This document shows, piece after piece, positions 4,978 through 5,486 of a stretch of DNA of 5,486 nt. Positions within the stretch are counted from its first letter, which is position 1; each line of letters begins with the position of its first letter. Under the pieces are notes generated by a model. That model saw nothing but the letters and a program-made list of their open reading frames with translations, was not told where the DNA came from and did not search any database. A program made the translations under genes and the position numbers. Where the stretch lies: positions 1-5,486 of the forward strand of contig LKUF01000266.1 of the NCBI GenBank assembly GCA_001412335.1, read 5' to 3'. Origin of the DNA: Methanolinea sp. SDB (lineage in GTDB: Archaea > Halobacteriota > Methanomicrobia > Methanomicrobiales > Methanospirillaceae).

Positions 4978-5486
4978 ATGATTCGAAAGATTGTGACAGG
5001 AATGGTCCTTCTCCTTCTCCTCTCCGCCACTGGCGTCCCCGTCATGGCGGCCGGCGGAAACGGTGACGGTTCGGGTGGATCGGGGAACGGTGGAGACGAT
5101 TCAGCAGGAAATGCCGGGAACGGCAACGGCGGCCCGTCAGGGAATGCGGGAGAGGGCGGGCAGGCCACTCCCGGCCCGGAGGGCCCGCAGGCGCAGCCAC
5201 TACAGGAAGAACAGAAGCGCCAACAGCAGGAGACGGTCGATCAACCCGGCGTACAGATAAACCAGCAGGACCGGGACCAGGACCAGGGCAGGACCGGGGT
5301 CGATACAACTGCCGAACCAACGAGTACGGGCGCCGGACCGCAGGGCAACCGGGACCTCTTCCTCGAACAGATCAGCCTGCAGGAAGAGCGTATCACCCAG
5401 GCACAGGACCGGCAACAGGCACAGGTGGATGTCGCACTCTACGCATTTTCCAGTGCGGGAGATGTGACCGCGGGCGCCGGCCCTGA
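4978..5486 (+). CDS. Secreted Gly/Asn- and Gln-rich protein, partial (3' end beyond the window)
   Basis: The first 169 codons of a protein that continues past the right edge. Residues 1-24 are a Sec-type signal peptide: Ile-Arg-Lys, a hydrophobic core VLLLLLSATGV (10-20) and a likely cut after VMA (24). Residues 25-62 are a flexible Gly/Asn/Ser-rich stretch, 63-75 Pro/Gly/Gln-rich, and 76-125 hydrophilic with many Gln, Asp and Arg. From 126 the sequence turns into an amphipathic helix (RDLFLEQISLQEERITQAQD, 125-144) followed by VDVALYAFSSAGDVTAGAGP. That last part resembles, from memory, conserved tails of exported methanogen proteins of unknown function. The start has GTGAT (4968-4972) five bases upstream and in-frame stops just before it. 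It is divergent from the sulfur operon and probably unrelated to it. Role unknown; a cell-envelope or extracellular location is inferred from the signal peptide. Confidence 0.75.
   Translation, partial: MIRKIVTGMVLLLLLSATGVPVMAAGGNGDGSGGSGNGGDDSAGNAGNGNGGPSGNAGEGGQATPGPEGPQAQPLQEEQKRQQQETVDQPGVQINQQDRDQDQGRTGVDTTAEPTSTGAGPQGNRDLFLEQISLQEERITQAQDRQQAQVDVALYAFSSAGDVTAGAGP

Noticed and set aside
4662..5168. Minus-strand open frame of 168 codons across the intergenic region and the secreted-protein gene
   Set aside because: Its first third is Pro-rich antisense of the Gly-rich secreted protein and the rest has no motif. A downstream start near 4919 would give a smaller frame without a ribosome binding site or recognisable product.
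1..5486. CRISPR array, insertion sequence or attachment site
   Set aside because: No regularly spaced direct repeats, transposase or integrase coding sequence, or duplicated tRNA end was seen.

Overview
The window is GC-rich DNA with strong G/C preference at third codon positions. The best fit is an archaeon, probably a methanogen of the Methanomicrobiales (Methanoculleus-like). The reasons are inferential: Shine-Dalgarno-like sites of the GAGG/GGTGA type, oligo-T ends of transcription units, no visible bacterial -35/-10 promoters, and a secreted Gly/Gln-rich protein whose tail resembles methanogen proteins as I remember them. No marker gene fixes the taxonomy.

Layout. Positions 1-282 hold no gene I can call. 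They contain stem-loops and T-runs that look like an intergenic end region. Positions 283-4586 carry four tightly packed genes, all on the minus strand and transcribed right to left: an SLC13-type anion permease with two cytoplasmic RCK_C (TrkA_C) domains, a metallo-beta-lactamase/double-rhodanese protein built like the persulfide dioxygenase CstB, and two small membrane proteins that together look like a split YeeE/YedE (thiosulfate transporter) protein. Gaps are 10, 57 and 10 bases, so a single operon is likely. A terminator-like site follows the last gene. Positions 4587-4977 are a divergent intergenic region with two near-identical inverted repeats, some doubtful mini-ORFs and one excellent ribosome binding site. 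From 4978 to the right edge runs the start of a plus-strand gene for a secreted, low-complexity protein, cut off by the window.

How the genes fit together (inference). The operon looks like a reactive-sulfur handling module. The enzyme would oxidise or transfer persulfide sulfur, making sulfite or thiosulfate. The YeeE/YedE pair and the SLC13 permease would move thiosulfate, sulfate or related sulfur anions across the membrane. The same pairing of an MBL/rhodanese enzyme with YeeE/YedE-type permeases is known from bacterial BigR and Cst sulfide-response operons. Here it appears without a visible regulator and with an SLC13-RCK_C permease as first gene. The main puzzle is an enzyme family that normally needs O2 in what looks like a strict anaerobe.
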